Source: Achatina immaculata (Eukaryota; Mollusca; Gastropoda; Stylommatophora; Achatinidae). Taken from it: a DNA stretch of 64,000 nt. Position 1 is the first letter of the stretch, and each line of letters begins with the position of its first letter. Both the position numbers and the translations under genes were made by a program. The stretch lies in NCBI GenBank assembly GCA_009760885.1, contig CM019691.1, positions 24,117,314 through 24,181,313 on the forward strand, in the 5' to 3' direction. The notes under the pieces are model-generated. The model did no database searches, was not told where the DNA came from, and worked only from the letters and a program-made list of their open reading frames with translations. This document shows, piece after piece, positions 10,847-22,622 of the stretch.

Positions 10847-11700
10847 ATCATTCATTTGCATGTACCTTGCGGAAGTCTGCCTCCTTAACAGCACCACTGT
10901 AGACCTCTCGGTTGTGAGCAAGATGGGCTGCTGTTGATACAGCCATTTGCAAATCATCAACGATGTGTTGTAGTAATCTTCGCCTTGGTCTTTCTCTCTT
11001 TCTTTTTCCTATCATGTACCCTTCCAAGACGGTCTTCTCTAGATTACCATTACGTTTAATGTGTCGAAAGCATTTACGTTTTCTCTCTTTAATCTTTTTT
11101 TACTAGCCAACCTTCTTCAATATTAAGTTCTTGTAGTATGGATATATTTGTTCTTTTTTGTGTCCATGATATTTGAAGAACTCTTCTGTAGCATTTACAT
11201 TCAAAGGCATTCATGTGTTTCTCAGCTGTTTTGTTAAGTGTCCAGGTCTCACAGGCATATGTTGCGATGGGAAAGATGAATGCCCTTAAAAATCGTAGTT
11301 TTGTAGTTCTGTCTGTTCCTCTCCACAGATTCTTTAGTTGTTTTACTTTCTGGAGAGCGATAGATGTCCTCCTTTTAATTTCCCTCATTGTATCTCCATT
11401 AGTAGTTAGTAGTGATCCAAGATATTCAAAACTCTCCACTTCTTCAAGTTTTTCCTCATTGATACATATATCAGCCGCCTTGTTTGTTTTGTCAGTTGTC
11501 ATGAATTTAGTTTTCTTCGCATTAAGAGAAAGGTTTTGCTCTTCGCTGTTCTTACACTGTGACATAATTAGTTTTTCCATTCCTTTTTTGGGCTGTGGAC
11601 AGTAATACTGTGTCATCGGCATATCTAATCTCTGGTATTTCATAACCTTCAGTTGTTATGTCATCGTAATATTCTTTGTCTACATCTTCTCTTACATTAC
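10847..11700 (-). mobile_element. LINE-C copy 2 (RTE/BovB-like reverse transcriptase C-terminal half)
   Basis: Read on the minus strand, the fragment holds the reverse transcriptase active-site motif RYADDTVLLS (YADD codons at 11612-11623). It is followed by NLSLNAKKTKFM, ESFEYLGSLLTTNGDTM, KLRFLRAFIFPIATYACETW and RRVLQISWTQKRTNISIL. A 184-codon frame covers 11089-11643. It is out of frame with the YADD because of an extra A in a homopolymer near 11582-11587, and another A-tract shift follows WLVKK near 11095-11100. The 3' end is a short AATG-type tail at 10847-10856. The arrangement matches RTE/BovB LINEs. It is 5' truncated and inactive. Confidence 0.85.
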
Positions 11701-12127
11701 TTTGGTTACTCACGAATAATGGAAAGCACATAACGAAGTGCTCCGACTGCAGCGGTGCTACCTCCTGAGGTCAATTGTTCTTTTTTTTTCAATCACTCAC
11801 CCCCTCTCCTCTCCACTCCCACTATTCTAATTTTTTTTGTTTTGTTTCTATAATTATACCTCCAGGGAACAGATCTCGTAACGTTGTATTAGGGCACTGG
11901 TGTTGGACCTTTCTGGTGGTGCATGCAAACTGTGGTTAATTTATTGAAAAGGAAAACACAGGAAAGAAAAAAAACGCGTCCTAGGCATTCTACGAATATA
12001 TTTACTGTGTATTTTACTATGTCGAATTGTGAGGTTTTGCGCATGCCCAAAACATTTGTGGGCGTGTCACTTTTGGCAGGTGTGCCACGGGTTCATTTCA
12101 CTCGTCCTAAGCTCCGGAGTCTCAGAA
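11701..12127. other. Nothing recognised
   Basis: The two overlapping plus-strand frames at 11923-12217 have no recognisable feature. The second runs into the RTE fragment that starts at 12128. Confidence 0.4.
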
Positions 12128-12850
12128 TGCAAACAACATAGAACTAAAGATCAACGTAGGAAAGACAAAGTTAATGAAGCAAAATGTGAACAACAGAAAT
12201 GTACTCAGAGTAGATAGCTAGTTAATGGAGGAAGTCAATGAATTTGTATACCTTGGCAGTAGAGTAGTAGAAAATGGAGACAGCACAGAGGACATCAACA
12301 GCAGACTTACTAGAGCAAACCAGGCTTTTGCTATGCTGCAGACTATATGGAAATCTAAAAAATTAAGCGTGAAGACGAAAATCAGGATATTTAAGAGTAA
12401 TGTTCTAAGTGTACTACTCTATGGAAGTGAATGCTGGAAAATCACCAAAACTATAGAAAACAAGCTGAATTCTTTCCAGGTTAAATGTTTACGAAGAATT
12501 AGAAAAATATTTTGGCCAAACACCATAAGAAATAACATCTTGTTGGCAGAAATGCAGATTAAGCCACTGACAGCAATTACTGAGGAAAGACGCTGGCGAT
12601 GGTTGGGACATGTCCTCCGAATGACTGACAACTCACTACCAAAAATAGCACTAAGATGGACACCACAGGGGAACAGAAGTAAGGGTAGACCAAAAGAGAC
12701 ATGGAGAAGAACAACAGAAAGGATGTTGAGTAATAGAGGGCTCACCTGGGCAAGAGCGGAAAAAAGGCAAAGGACAGGCATATGTGGAAAACCCTTGCGG
12801 AAGCCCCATGTGCCCTGGACACTTAAGGTTCAGAGAGAGAGAAAGAGAGA
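12128..12850 (+). mobile_element. RTE-like LINE C-terminal fragment, open over 221 codons
   Basis: Coding begins at LKINVGKTKLMKQNVNN, meets one stop (TAG before the ATG at 12225), then runs open through 12890. Visible segments in order are EVNEFVYLGSRVVENGD, INSRLTRANQAFAMLQTIWK, KTKIRIFKSNVLSVLLYGSE, CLRRIRKIFWP, RRWRWLGHVLRM and GRPKETWRRT. These are standard C-terminal landmarks of RTE-type polyproteins downstream of the reverse transcriptase core. A frameshift near 12765 displaces the last codons (AKDRHMWKTLAEAPCAPG lies in another frame). It is 5' truncated and the single best preserved open LINE frame in the window, but it has no catalytic core. Confidence 0.85.
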
Positions 12851-12899
12851 GGCTCTGGAGTCTTCTCGATTATCTTTCCATTCGAAGTAATATTGACTG

Positions 12900-13864
12900 T
12901 CTTCCCATGTAGAGTAAGCTGTAGTATCTTTCCATGTAGAGTAAGCTGTAGTTTCTTCCCATGTAGAGTAAGCTGTAGTTTCTTCACATGTAGAGTAAGC
13001 TGTAGTTTCTTCCCATGTAGAGTAAGCTGTAGTTTCTTCACATGTAGAGTAAGCTGTAGTTTCTTCCCATGTAGAGTAAGCTGTAGTTTCTTCACATGTA
13101 GAGTAAGCTGTAGTATCTTCTCATGTAGAGTAAGCTGTAGTTTCTTCCCATGTAGAGTAAGCTGTAGTTTCTTCACATGTAGAGTAAGCTGTAGTTTCTT
13201 CCCATGTAGAGTAAGCTGTAGTTTCTTCCCATGTAGAGTAAGCTGTAGTTTCTTCCCATGTAGAGTAAGCTGTAGTATCTTTCCATGTAGAGTAAGCTGT
13301 AGTTTCTTCCCATGTAGAGTAAGCTGTAGTTTCTTCCCATGCAGAGTAAGCTGTAGTTTCTTCCCATGTAGAGTAAGCTGTAGTTTCTTCACATGTAGAG
13401 TAAGCTGTAGTTTCTTCCCATGTAGAGTAAGCTGTAGTTTCTTCACATGTAGAGTAAGCTGTAGTATCTTCACATGTAGAGTAAGCTGTAGTATCTTCAC
13501 ATGTAGAGTAAGCTGTAGTATCTTCACATGTAGAGTAAGCTGTAGTATCTTCCCATGCAGAGTAAGCTGTAGTATCTTCCCATATAGAGTAAGCTGTAGT
13601 TTCTTCCCATGTAGAGTAAGCTGTAGTATCTTTCCGTTTAAAGTAAGGTACATTGTCTTCCCATATAGAATAAGTTGCAGTTCCTTCCCATTAGGAGTAA
13701 GCTGTAGTTTCTTTCCATTTAGAGTAAGCTGCAGTATCTTACCATTTAGAGTAAGCTGCAGTATCTTAACATTTAGAGTAAGCCTGTGCATATATTCCCA
13801 TATAAAGTAAATTGCAATTTCTTCCCTCTCGGAGTAAGCTGAAATATCTTTCAATTCAGAGTAT
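12900..13864. repeat. 27-bp minisatellite, about 35 copies
   Basis: The unit is GTAGAGTAAGCTGTAGTTTC plus TTCCCAT. Because 27 is a multiple of three and the unit lacks stops in several frames, long frames exist on both strands: 305 codons plus (FFPCRVSCS units) and 343 codons minus (LQLTLHGKK units). The distal end (13630-13860) is more diverged than the centre, typical of minisatellite turnover. I do not treat either frame as a gene. Confidence 0.95.
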
Positions 13865-14906
13865 GCTGTTGTAACGTCTTATCCAAACTGGTAAAACACC
13901 ACTTTTATACGTATTTAGAAGTAAAAAGTCCAGGTCCCAGTATTTCACCCGCCCTGAAGAGAACCAGTAGATTTTTTTAAGCGCATTATTCTAGCTATTG
14001 AAGTCCATTTTAAACTCGCTTTACAAAAAAGCTTGTTTTATGAAATTTCACTTACTCCAAATTAATTAATTTTCTTCATTTTGCCCTTCAAATATTTAAT
14101 CATTCACTTTGGGAACGTTTTGCATGCTCGAAATGCAAATTGAAAATGGAAAATTTAGATTTGAAATAAATGTCACCTAATTTTACAGTAAACTTTAGTT
14201 TTCTTGATTGTGCAGCTTCTTGCTAATAGCACACACTTATCTACTGATACTCGTCATAATTTCTTTTCGTTTTACGTTTTTAACACGTTCAATCTAATAA
14301 CGAAAAGCAAATTAATTTTACAGAAATCCCTCTTTTTTACATTCAGTTTTGTTATTAAATGGATTAAAGGAACTCGTGCATCGAATATTTCTATTTGGAA
14401 ATGTTGTCACTTCTTCTTCTTGTTGTTGCTATGGCAGTGCTTGTGTTCACTGTTGATGATGATTATAAGACGTGAGGTAGGATACGAGTTCGTGCTTTTT
14501 TTTTTTTTTAAATTTAGCAGAGTACCCTTGTTTTCAATAAATTCGCTTGTTTTCTCTTTTCCGTGTGACATGGTTGAGCTAATAAGAAAAAAATTATTGA
14601 TTTCTTTTGCTTTCTTTAGCGTTTTAGTTTTGCGTGATTATCAGGTTTTCTATGTTGCGTCTTTCCGTGAGATGCCTAAAAAAATATGATCTTTAATTTT
14701 AATTAGTTCTCCTTATTCTGCTACTTGTTTTAGAACATTTTCATTGCCGTCGCATTTCCAGGGCACTTGTTGCATCTCTCTCCCAAGTTCAGGGCATTTG
14801 TTACATTTTTCTCGTGTTATTTGCCAGCCAGTAGACTTTATCATGGCTCGTTTCTCTCATTTCTCAGCCAGTAGCTTACCTCTAATTCGCGCTCACTTAC
14901 ATCTAT
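13865..14906. other. AT-rich stretch, no gene supported
   Basis: A 161-codon plus-strand frame (14204-14689) is rich in Phe, Leu, Ser and Ile from T-rich DNA and lacks any domain signature. I take it as chance. Confidence 0.45.
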
Positions 14907-15215
14907 GCAGGCCCATTTTGTGCCCGTCTTTTTACGGAGAGGATTAAAAATTTTCGTTTTATTTTATTTTATTTTATTTATTTTGTGTGTGTGTGTGTGT
15001 ATTTTATCTGTTGTGGTGTTTTGGTACACGCTCCTTGACAAAAGTATTTGCCGAAACACTGGATTGTTGTAGGTTCTTGATTTATACATGCTAATCTTAT
15101 TTTCTGCTAATCTTGTTTCTGTCCATTTTTATCACTTTATCTCTTTTTTTGTGTGTAAAATTGAACCATACATCTCTGTGTATCTTTATTATTAAAACCA
15201 GTTTAATCCAATCAT
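14907..15215 (+). mobile_element. Family H interspersed repeat, copy 1
   Basis: Landmarks in order are CATTTTGTGCCCGTCTTT, an AT-rich spacer with TATTTT and TG microsatellites, ACGCTCCTTGACAAAAG, TTGCCGAAACACTGGATTG, CTTGATTTATACATGC, and an end near GTAAAATTGAACCATACATC. The same order occurs at 54905-55175 and, in reverse, at 19110-19290. No protein is encoded. The type of element is unknown. Confidence 0.65.
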
Positions 15216-15239
15216 CATTTCTCTCTCTTTTTTTGGGGC

Positions 15240-15390
15240 TTTATATAGTAGAATAAGTCTGGCTCTGTATAGTATAGTAATTCTGACTCTATATTAGAAT
15301 AATTCTGGCTCTGTATATTAGAGTATTTCTGGTTCTGTATATTGGAGTAATTCTGACTCTGTATATTAGAGTTTACACAGCCAGAATTAC
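15240..15390. repeat. ~25-bp tandem repeat in the foldback loop
   Basis: The unit is close to TTCTGGCTCTGTATATTAGA, about six copies. Its last part is followed by the inverted form CAGCCAGAATTACTC. Confidence 0.75.
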
Positions 15391-15436
15391 TCATATATAT
15401 AGAGGTGGTTTACCCCCCCCCTCCCCCTCCCCCAAA

Positions 15437-15560
15437 TAAGAGAAATAATGATGACATTAAACTCTTTCTAATAATAAAGATGCATAGAGATGTATGGTTC
15501 AATTTTACAAAAAAGAGAGATAAAGTGACAAAAATGGACAGAAACGGGATTGGACATACG
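15437..15560 (-). mobile_element. Family H repeat, copy 2 (partial, inverted)
   Basis: This is the right arm of the foldback. It matches the 3' half of copy 1 in reverse complement. Confidence 0.7.
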
Positions 15561-15569
15561 GATGTCTAT

Positions 15570-15629
15570 TAGAGTAAAAGATAAGGAATTATGGAGAGAA
15601 ATGATCGCCTACGCCACGCGGCATGGCAC

Positions 15630-15633
<4 letters not shown>
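15570..15633 (+). mobile_element. LINE-A 3' end (RTE-like), shortest copy
   Basis: The frame reads [20 protein letters not shown] then a stop, which parallels NDRDLWRSMTAHAAWH at 1945-2165. The GATA/GACA array starts right at the stop codon, so the array occupies the place of the LINE tail. Confidence 0.65.
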
Positions 15634-16012
<379 letters not shown>

Positions 16013-17726
16013 AAAGTAATTATGTCTATGTATAGCACAATAAAAGTCTTTACCTCACTTATTTGTTATGAAATACAACATTTTTCAAGTTATGAAAGAA
16101 AGCAGTTGCCTTTTATATGCTTGATTTTCCTTTCATCTGTCCTTCTGCTATCAACTCTTATTATTGCTTTGAAGTAACTGAATTTACCAGCTGCTGTCAG
16201 TATATATTTTCTTTTCAATATTAGTTATATTTTAGTAGATTTGCTTCTCTTTAAACTGAACGCACTATTTCGTCAAGAATACCCAATCACAGATGCAGCA
16301 TTGCTCTATGAAAAAATGGACACATATCGCAAACAAGATGATGAAAGAGAGGAATAACTGAAATCAAAGCAGAATATTTTTGCTTTTACAGAAGCACAAA
16401 GAAACACACAGAAACAGTGGGAGGGGGTTTATTTCTGCTGTTTTCTCTCTCTCTCTTTCTCTCTCTATCTGTCTCTCTCTTTCTCAGCTGTAGCCAGAGA
16501 TGGAAGCAGTTGCGGTGGTGTGCTCTGAAAGCTTTTATGGTAACATGCAAATGTGACTCTGATGAATTCTGGCATTTTAAATGAATATTCATGAGTCGGA
16601 CTGGCCGGGGCTAAGATGGTTCAACACCGAAATGTAATAGCTTCGATCCTTTTTTCTCCATTCTAGCTTTCATCGGCGGCGCTTTGGAGAGCCTCTGGGT
16701 GTGGAGCACTGATGTGTCCGTTATTATGTGTAAATCGAAACGTTTGCTTCACTTCAAGATACTTAGGAGGCAGCAAAAAAGAGTCAAAACACGATAAAAG
16801 AAATATATTTATCACAAGGGCGAAAAATTGTCATCAGAATAATTAACGAACTTATCGGACCTAGTAAGAGATAAGAGTATCATTGTTATATTTACGTACC
16901 CCCATGAAGATACGCCTTTACAGGAGCTCCCTCTGTTTCTACATGTTGGCAAAGAATCAGGAAATGAGAGAGATGTGGGTTAAAAAAAAAAGAACTTAAA
17001 AAAAAACCTTCAGGAGAAAGGGCGGCGTCACGAAAAGAAAAGGAAAACATGGAGGGACTTCTTCTTTCTGATAATCTTTCGATATTTACTCTTAGTAATG
17101 CTTCTCCTATCACTGGTTTCTTTTGTTAAAACTTTGCTTATGTGATAAAGCGAACTCAGGTAGTAGCAAATCTATGAGAATTCCGCGTATCCATATCGAG
17201 GTGAATCTCAGAACGCCATCTAACACATCTAGAAAGTTCTGAATAAACAAAAGGGTTGTATTGCTAGAATATTTTCTTCGGTGTAACTATCATTAACGCG
17301 GTTACACGTGAGGAACATATAGTTCCTGTAAACAGAATCTTCATCCACTTGGCACTACAAGTGCAACTTAAATACAGGAATTCCGTCAAGGAGATGTTTT
17401 ATCTGCATGATTTATTTAAATGGCCACAGTTTAGACACGCGAAGAAAATGTATTGACGAACAAGATTATCTTTTGATATACCAAAGTATATATTCTTACA
17501 AAAAGGACAGTATCTGTTCGCAGCCTTCTTTTCAAACGAACATTTCTTTATTTCTTTCACTGTTTCAGCGTTATTTTAACAAGTATTCAGTACAGTTCTT
17601 TATTATTCATAAATTGCTTGCTATTACTATATTTTAGGAGAGATGTGGATACTCAGGTCGGGCCTTGGGGGTCTGTTACTTTAGGGCCCCGTATCCAGAC
17701 ACTTAAACTCTCTCTGCGGAAGGCTA
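16013..17726. other. No gene recognised; CT-rich patch
   Basis: A CT-rich patch lies at about 16441-16484. Frames are all below 80 codons and without signature. No interspersed repeat shared with the rest of the window is seen in 1.7 kb. Confidence 0.5.
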
Positions 17727-18035
17727 TAATGTTTCCTTGAATTTTGTCGGATTGTTATAGTGTTTTCTTTAATTTTTATCGAATTCTTGTAGTGTTTTCT
17801 GCAATCTTGTCCAGCTGTTATAGTGTTTTCTTCACTTCTGTCGGAACGTCATAGTTTTGGTTTCTTTCTTCAACTCTGTCGGAACGTTATAGTGTTTTCT
17901 TGAATTTTGCCAAATTAGTGTAGTGCTTTCTAGAATTTTGTCCGACTGTTGTAGTGTCTTCTCGAATTTTGTCGGAATGTTGTAGCGTTGTCTAGAGTGT
18001 TGTCGAATTGGTATAGTGTTGCCCTGAATTTTGTC
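17727..18035. repeat. ~32-bp degenerate tandem repeat, about 9 copies
   Basis: The core is GAATTTTGTCGGA followed by TTGTTATAGTGTTTTCT. Units differ at many sites, so the array is old. Confidence 0.75.
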
Positions 18036-19109
18036 ACTGATATGAAAAGAGATGAGAAAGACCCTCAGGCTCCCCCTAGATTATGAGACCCAGTCGTTCG
18101 GTAGTTGTCCCCCGCCCATGCCTTTCTGCCGGGGCATAACTTCTTCAGACATGGCAAACATTCTTTACATTCCTATAAATGATTTCGCGATTTTAATCGT
18201 TTAAAGTAAGAGTTGTTTTATGCTAGAAAATAGGAAATGCTTATTGGTCAAATATTTAGCCACTCAGATAACACGGTTCTGACACGTTACAAAACTCTCT
18301 CTAAACATTCTATTAACATAAACACTCTATTAACAATGGTTAAGTGAGATAAACTGCTCATAAAATGTAGACCAAAGGGCGAACATATCAATCTAAATAT
18401 GCCATTCGAATGGGATCAATATGGGTTTGGTGTTATGAGAGCTGAAAACTGGTCATCTACATAGAATACTGTCACAGAGTGACTACTTTATGGGTTTTGT
18501 TTGACGGGCGGTTGTCCAGGAACTTCATATACTCAGGGAAATTTGACTCATATCAAAGGATTTTGTGTGTGTGTGTGTGAAGAATCACTTGTTGGACAAT
18601 GTATTCTAGTGGCAAGTGCGTTGCAGTGAGAGTGATATGAAGGTTTCGCTTCAGTAGATTTTTTTCTAGCGTGTCAGATATTTCATTGATCTGAAATGTT
18701 TAAACTAGATATGCATGTACAATCAGAATCTATAGAGAGCCGTCGGTAGATATGCACACACACACACACGCACATATTGTTTATGTTGGTCATAGAACCA
18801 TACTCATAGAAACATTGTAACAGTATTTACGAGTGATTGTTTTTGTTAAAGCTAACCATGCTCTGCTCGTGTATGTTTATTTAGAAATTTTCAATGAATT
18901 CTGTCTAGTGATTGGTAGTTTGTTTTGTTTGTTTTCTTGTAGATGTGATTAAACATCTACGTATGGCCATATGATCATGCTCTGGCGGTTCCGTGATGCA
19001 CTAAGAGTATGAATGAGGTGATGCTTATGTTTCTATCACATAACTTCCTAGAACTTGTGTAAACAGAACCAAGGAAAGTTGAGAATAGCTGGTAGCCATA
19101 TTACTCTAC
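18036..19109. other. No gene recognised; short TG and CA runs
   Basis: A TG run lies at about 18565-18580 and a CA run at about 18753-18772. Nothing else is identifiable. Confidence 0.5.
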
Positions 19110-19290
19110 GCATAAAGACAGACCGAGATATATGTTTCAGTTTTACAAAAAGACACCAAAAAAAAAAAGTGAGGAAAGTGGGAAGGATGGGCAGTAAGTA
19201 AGATGAGCACGTATAAATGAGAGACATACAACCATCCAATATTTCGGCAAAAGCCTTTTTTTTAGGTGCATTTTGTGCCCGTCTTTCTCA
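19110..19290 (-). mobile_element. Family H repeat, copy 3
   Basis: In reverse complement it shows GTGCATTTTGTGCCCGTCTT (on plus as read), then GGCTTTTGCCGAAATATTGG, ATTTATACGTGCTCATC and GTAAAACTGAAACATATATC, the same order as copy 1. The spacer microsatellites of copy 1 are missing. Confidence 0.65.
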
Positions 19291-19931
19291 CAAGGAGGAT
19301 ACAAAAAAGAGCTAAGTGTTTAACTTTCATACGTTCTTCATGTCTTTATCTATTGTCTTACTTTTGAATGTGATCATTGATACAGACGCGTAAACATTAA
19401 CGGGCAAACGTGTAGAAGTATTTGAGTTTTTTTTTGGTTTTGTTTTGTCAACCTTCTTTGACCCTGTGTATTTTTTCCAGTTTATCAAAGCTTTACTCTG
19501 AATTTCTTCCTCATTATTAAAGGAATGCTGATATTTATCACTCTGTGTGAGTGAATCGTTTTCCATTTTGCGCATACCAACAATGGAGACGTAAAAAAGG
19601 GACAAGAGAAGACAAGAAAATATTATACTTACTTCAGCTTTAAATGCCTGACCAAAACACAGAAGATTTGAATTTTAAAAATAGACCCCCCCCCCTCCCA
19701 AATTCTCTTAGAATATTCAATATTTTTATACGTCAAATGCAGTCACTAAGAATGAAAGACATAATTATCCTAAAAATAAATAATAAATAAATTAAGTCTA
19801 TTTTAATCGACCAAATGTTGTACTACGGAGTGAGTGACAACCTATCTTTCAACAAACGTACTGTAGCACTTATATTGCTACAGTTATTTTTACAGCAAAA
19901 CGGATATTCTGTTAGTATTGTTTTTCGCATT
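19291..19931. other. AT-rich stretch, nothing recognised
   Basis: The minus-strand 92-codon frame (19327-19605) is Lys/Ser/Asn-rich with no known motif. A C run lies at about 19687-19696. Confidence 0.45.
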
Positions 19932-20060
19932 CAGGCGTGATACTGACCATATCACCCTCTAGTGTGCTGACAGGTTAAGGAAAATATGGGCACTAACACC
20001 ATATCCCTATGTGCCTCTAAGGCATGACAGGGTTACCTTTACTTTTTACTTTTACTTTCT
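19932..20060 (+). mobile_element. SINE-1, 3' body only (5' truncated)
   Basis: The match begins at CAGGCGTGATACTGACCATA and continues through CACCCTCTAGTGTGCTGACA and GGGCACTAACACCATATCCC to a tail of repeated TTTAC. The tRNA-like head is absent. Confidence 0.85.
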
Positions 20061-20146
20061 TTAAAAAAACAGTTAGCGTTTACAATCTATAACTCCTCAT
20101 TTATAATTGCAGTTTTCCGTATTATAAGATCTGGATTTGTTTAAAA

Positions 20147-20372
20147 CTCATGTATAGCCGTTTATGCTTCCATTGAATACCTGTTTCATTTTATAACCGT
20201 TTATGCGTCCATTGAATAATACCTGTTTCATTTTATAACCGTTTATGCTTCTATGCTTCCATTGAATACATGTTTCATTTTATAACCGTTTATGCTTCTA
20301 TGCTTCCATTGAATACATGTTTCATTTTATAACCGTTTATGCTTCCATTGAATAACTGTCTCATTTTATTAT
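20147..20372. repeat. 39/46-bp tandem repeat, about 5 copies
   Basis: The unit contains ATAACCGTTTATGCTTCCAT and TGAATACATGTTTCATTTT. Longer units carry an extra CTTCTATG block. Confidence 0.85.
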
Positions 20373-20841
20373 TGTCTGCTGTTATGCCTAAGGTTTTTAG
20401 GCAGTACACCAGTTGTACAGACTTTTCAGTTTTTTCATGAATAATGAAAAAACTGGCACATGTGCTGTTTGCTGCTACAGTTTATTGCTGCGAATTTGTC
20501 TGTCAACATTTCAGACGAATTTCCAGAGGATGGATGTTTACGTGAATAAATGTTTTGTCTTAATGTACTGCATACTTTTTTGTGTCGCCTGGGCTTGAGA
20601 TCAGGCGTTGTACACTTCCAGAGACCGGAGTTCAGTTCCATGGATGAAGAGCTCACCTGACAGCACAGTACCATCAAGAGAACCAAGAGACTTGTGTAAT
20701 CAGTCCCAGCACTTAATAAGATTCATACTCATCACTTTCTGTCAGGAACTGCCTTATGCAGTGATAGTATAATACAGTCAGTGGTGTGTCGGTAGCAATA
20801 ACTTCGGTTATTTCCTTCAGAGATATTCGCAGCAAGCGCAG
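20373..20841. other. Nothing recognised
   Basis: Two overlapping frames on opposite strands (20413-20598 and 20435-20686) lack any signature. Confidence 0.4.
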
Positions 20842-20982
20842 TTCTGCAGCAGTTTGAGATCTGGATTCTTATAGAGTGGGTTGTGTACGGGCTCAAATCA
20901 ACGGTCAGAAGTTGTGCAACAGTTTGAGATCTGGATTCTTATGCTTATAGAGTGGGTTGTGTACGGGCTCGAATCAACGGTC
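20842..20982. repeat. Tandem duplication (70-bp unit, second copy +6 bp)
   Basis: CAGTTTGAGATCTGGATTCT through AATCAACGGTC occurs twice. The second copy has an inserted TGCTTA. The near identity suggests a recent duplication. Confidence 0.85.
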
Positions 20983-21685
20983 CTGAAAAATGGGTGTCTG
21001 AGCATACGCAGCGAAACTCTGAGCTGGGGGCTGTGTCTCTGTTACGAGCTAATATGCAGTTATGCTGTGCTGCTGCGTGTGCTACTGTATACATTACAAA
21101 TATTCATCTCAGACATGTTAGAATGCACCATCTAGCACAGATATAACTCGGTACGAGCGTGTTCTTTGCCAGAATGGAAGAACGTAATCCAAGCCAATGA
21201 GCTGTCGGTAACGCCCTTTGGTACTCAAAACAACCAGGGGGATATTCAGCCTAGCCACTTAGCCATTCTACAGCTGCAGCGATCAATTACTGACAAGTTT
21301 TCCAACAGCCAGCGCGGTAGTAATCCTTGCTGAATCTCATCATACTGCGGCTAATAATCCATTAACATTAACCATGGCATTGTTAATGTTAAACATAACG
21401 CAGTGGAAGACAGGGAAGAGAAGCGGGATACCAGAAATAACGAAATCGAGGGCTTTGCTTGTGGTTGGCTGGCATTATGTGTGTGTTTTAACCATTCTGT
21501 TCGTGGTATTGTCTTTTGTTGGAAAGCAAATGAACATTTCATGCACATGATAACGTACTTGGTAATACGAATGAGGTTTTAAGAAGTCGTGGAATTAGTT
21601 GCTTGCTATCCAGGTGTATCTCACTTTGACTAGTTATAGCTATTGATACTGCGTGTTTGTGTGATATTAGATCCTTATTGTGTAG
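20983..21685. other. Nothing recognised
   Basis: No frame above 85 codons and no shared repeat. Confidence 0.45.
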
Positions 21686-21689
21686 TCCT

Positions 21690-22310
21690 TTTTCTTCTTC
21701 TTCTTCTTCTTCTTCATACATTCTTCTTCTTCTTCTTCTTCTTCTTTTTCTTCTTCTTCTTCTTCTTCTTCGTCAGAGACATACATACATACATACATAC
21801 ATACATACATTCTTCTTCTTCTTCTTCTTCTTCTTCTTCTTCAGAGACATACATTCTTCTTCTTCTACTTCTTCTTCTTCCTCTTCTTCTTCTTCAAAGA
21901 CATACATTCTTCTTCTTTTTCTTCTTCAGAGTAAAAGATTCTTCTTCTTCTTTTTCTTCTTCTTCTTCCTCTTCTTCTTCTTCAGAGACATACATTCTTC
22001 TTCTTTTTCTTCATCAGAGTAATACATTCTTCTTCTTCTTTTTCTTCTTCTTCTTCCTCTTCTTCTTATTCAGAGACATACATTCTTCTTCTTTTTCTTC
22101 ATCAGAGTAATACATTCTTCTTCTTCTTCTTCTTCCTCCTCCTCTTATACTTCTTCTTCTTCCTGTTCTTCTTCTTCTTCTTCTTCTTCTTCATCAGAGA
22201 CATACATTCTTCTTCTTTTTCTTCTTCAGAGTAATACATTCTTCTTCTTCTTCTTCTTCTTCCTCTTCTCCTCTTCCTCCTCCTCCTCTTTCTTCTTTTT
22301 CCGGTATAAG
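21690..22310 (+). repeat. Compound CTT microsatellite with AGAGACATACATT spacers, ~620 bp
   Basis: CTT runs are broken about nine times by variants of AGAGACATACATT or AGAGTAATACATT, and by one ACAT run near 21779-21810. The spacers recur at irregular intervals, so the array is a higher-order repeat rather than a simple run. Long frames (155 and 121 codons) are poly-Ser/Phe/Leu artefacts. Confidence 0.95.
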
Positions 22311-22399
22311 GTGATAGACCAGCATAGAGACCACAATATTACCACTTGGTAAAAATATTCACAACTTGTCATCATTATGATTAGGTTCCGGTGTGCACA

Positions 22400-22622
22400 C
22401 AACAAACTGATCAAGTGTCCATCATGGCGAAGGTCGGGGGTTCGAATTCGCCTGGAAGCACCCAATCACCCAGCTGTAGAAATGGGTACCCGACTTCTTC
22501 TTGAGTTGGGGAAGGAAAGTCGGCCAGGGATGATACTGACGATATCACCCTTTAGTGTGCTGACAGGTCAAGGAAAATATGGGCACTAACACCATATCCC
22601 TATGTGACTCTAAGGCATGACT
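22400..22622 (+). mobile_element. SINE-1 copy with damaged head
   Basis: The B box is GGTTCGAATTC (22439-22449, one mismatch). The A-box region is not recognisable. The body follows: TAGAAATGGGTACCCGACTT, GGCACTAACACCATATCCCT and the 3' end GGCATGAC. Confidence 0.85.

Larger units (their letters stand above)
15100..15560. repeat. Foldback (long inverted repeat) of family H 3' ends
   Basis: The left arm (about 15100-15228) and right arm (about 15420-15560) are reverse complements with roughly 85% match by eye. They share TTCTGTCCATTTTT, CACTTTATCTCT and ATTGAACCATACATCTCT. The loop (15229-15419) is a 25-bp tandem repeat. Confidence 0.75.

Noticed and set aside
12893..13854. Two long frames (305 and 343 codons) as genes
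   Set aside because: Both are produced by a 27-bp minisatellite and occupy opposite strands of the same repeat.
14204..14689. 161-codon frame
   Set aside because: Phe/Leu/Ser/Ile-rich output of T-rich DNA with no domain, repeat or splice support.
21643..22110. 155- and 121-codon Ser/Phe/Leu-rich frames
   Set aside because: They translate a compound CTT microsatellite.
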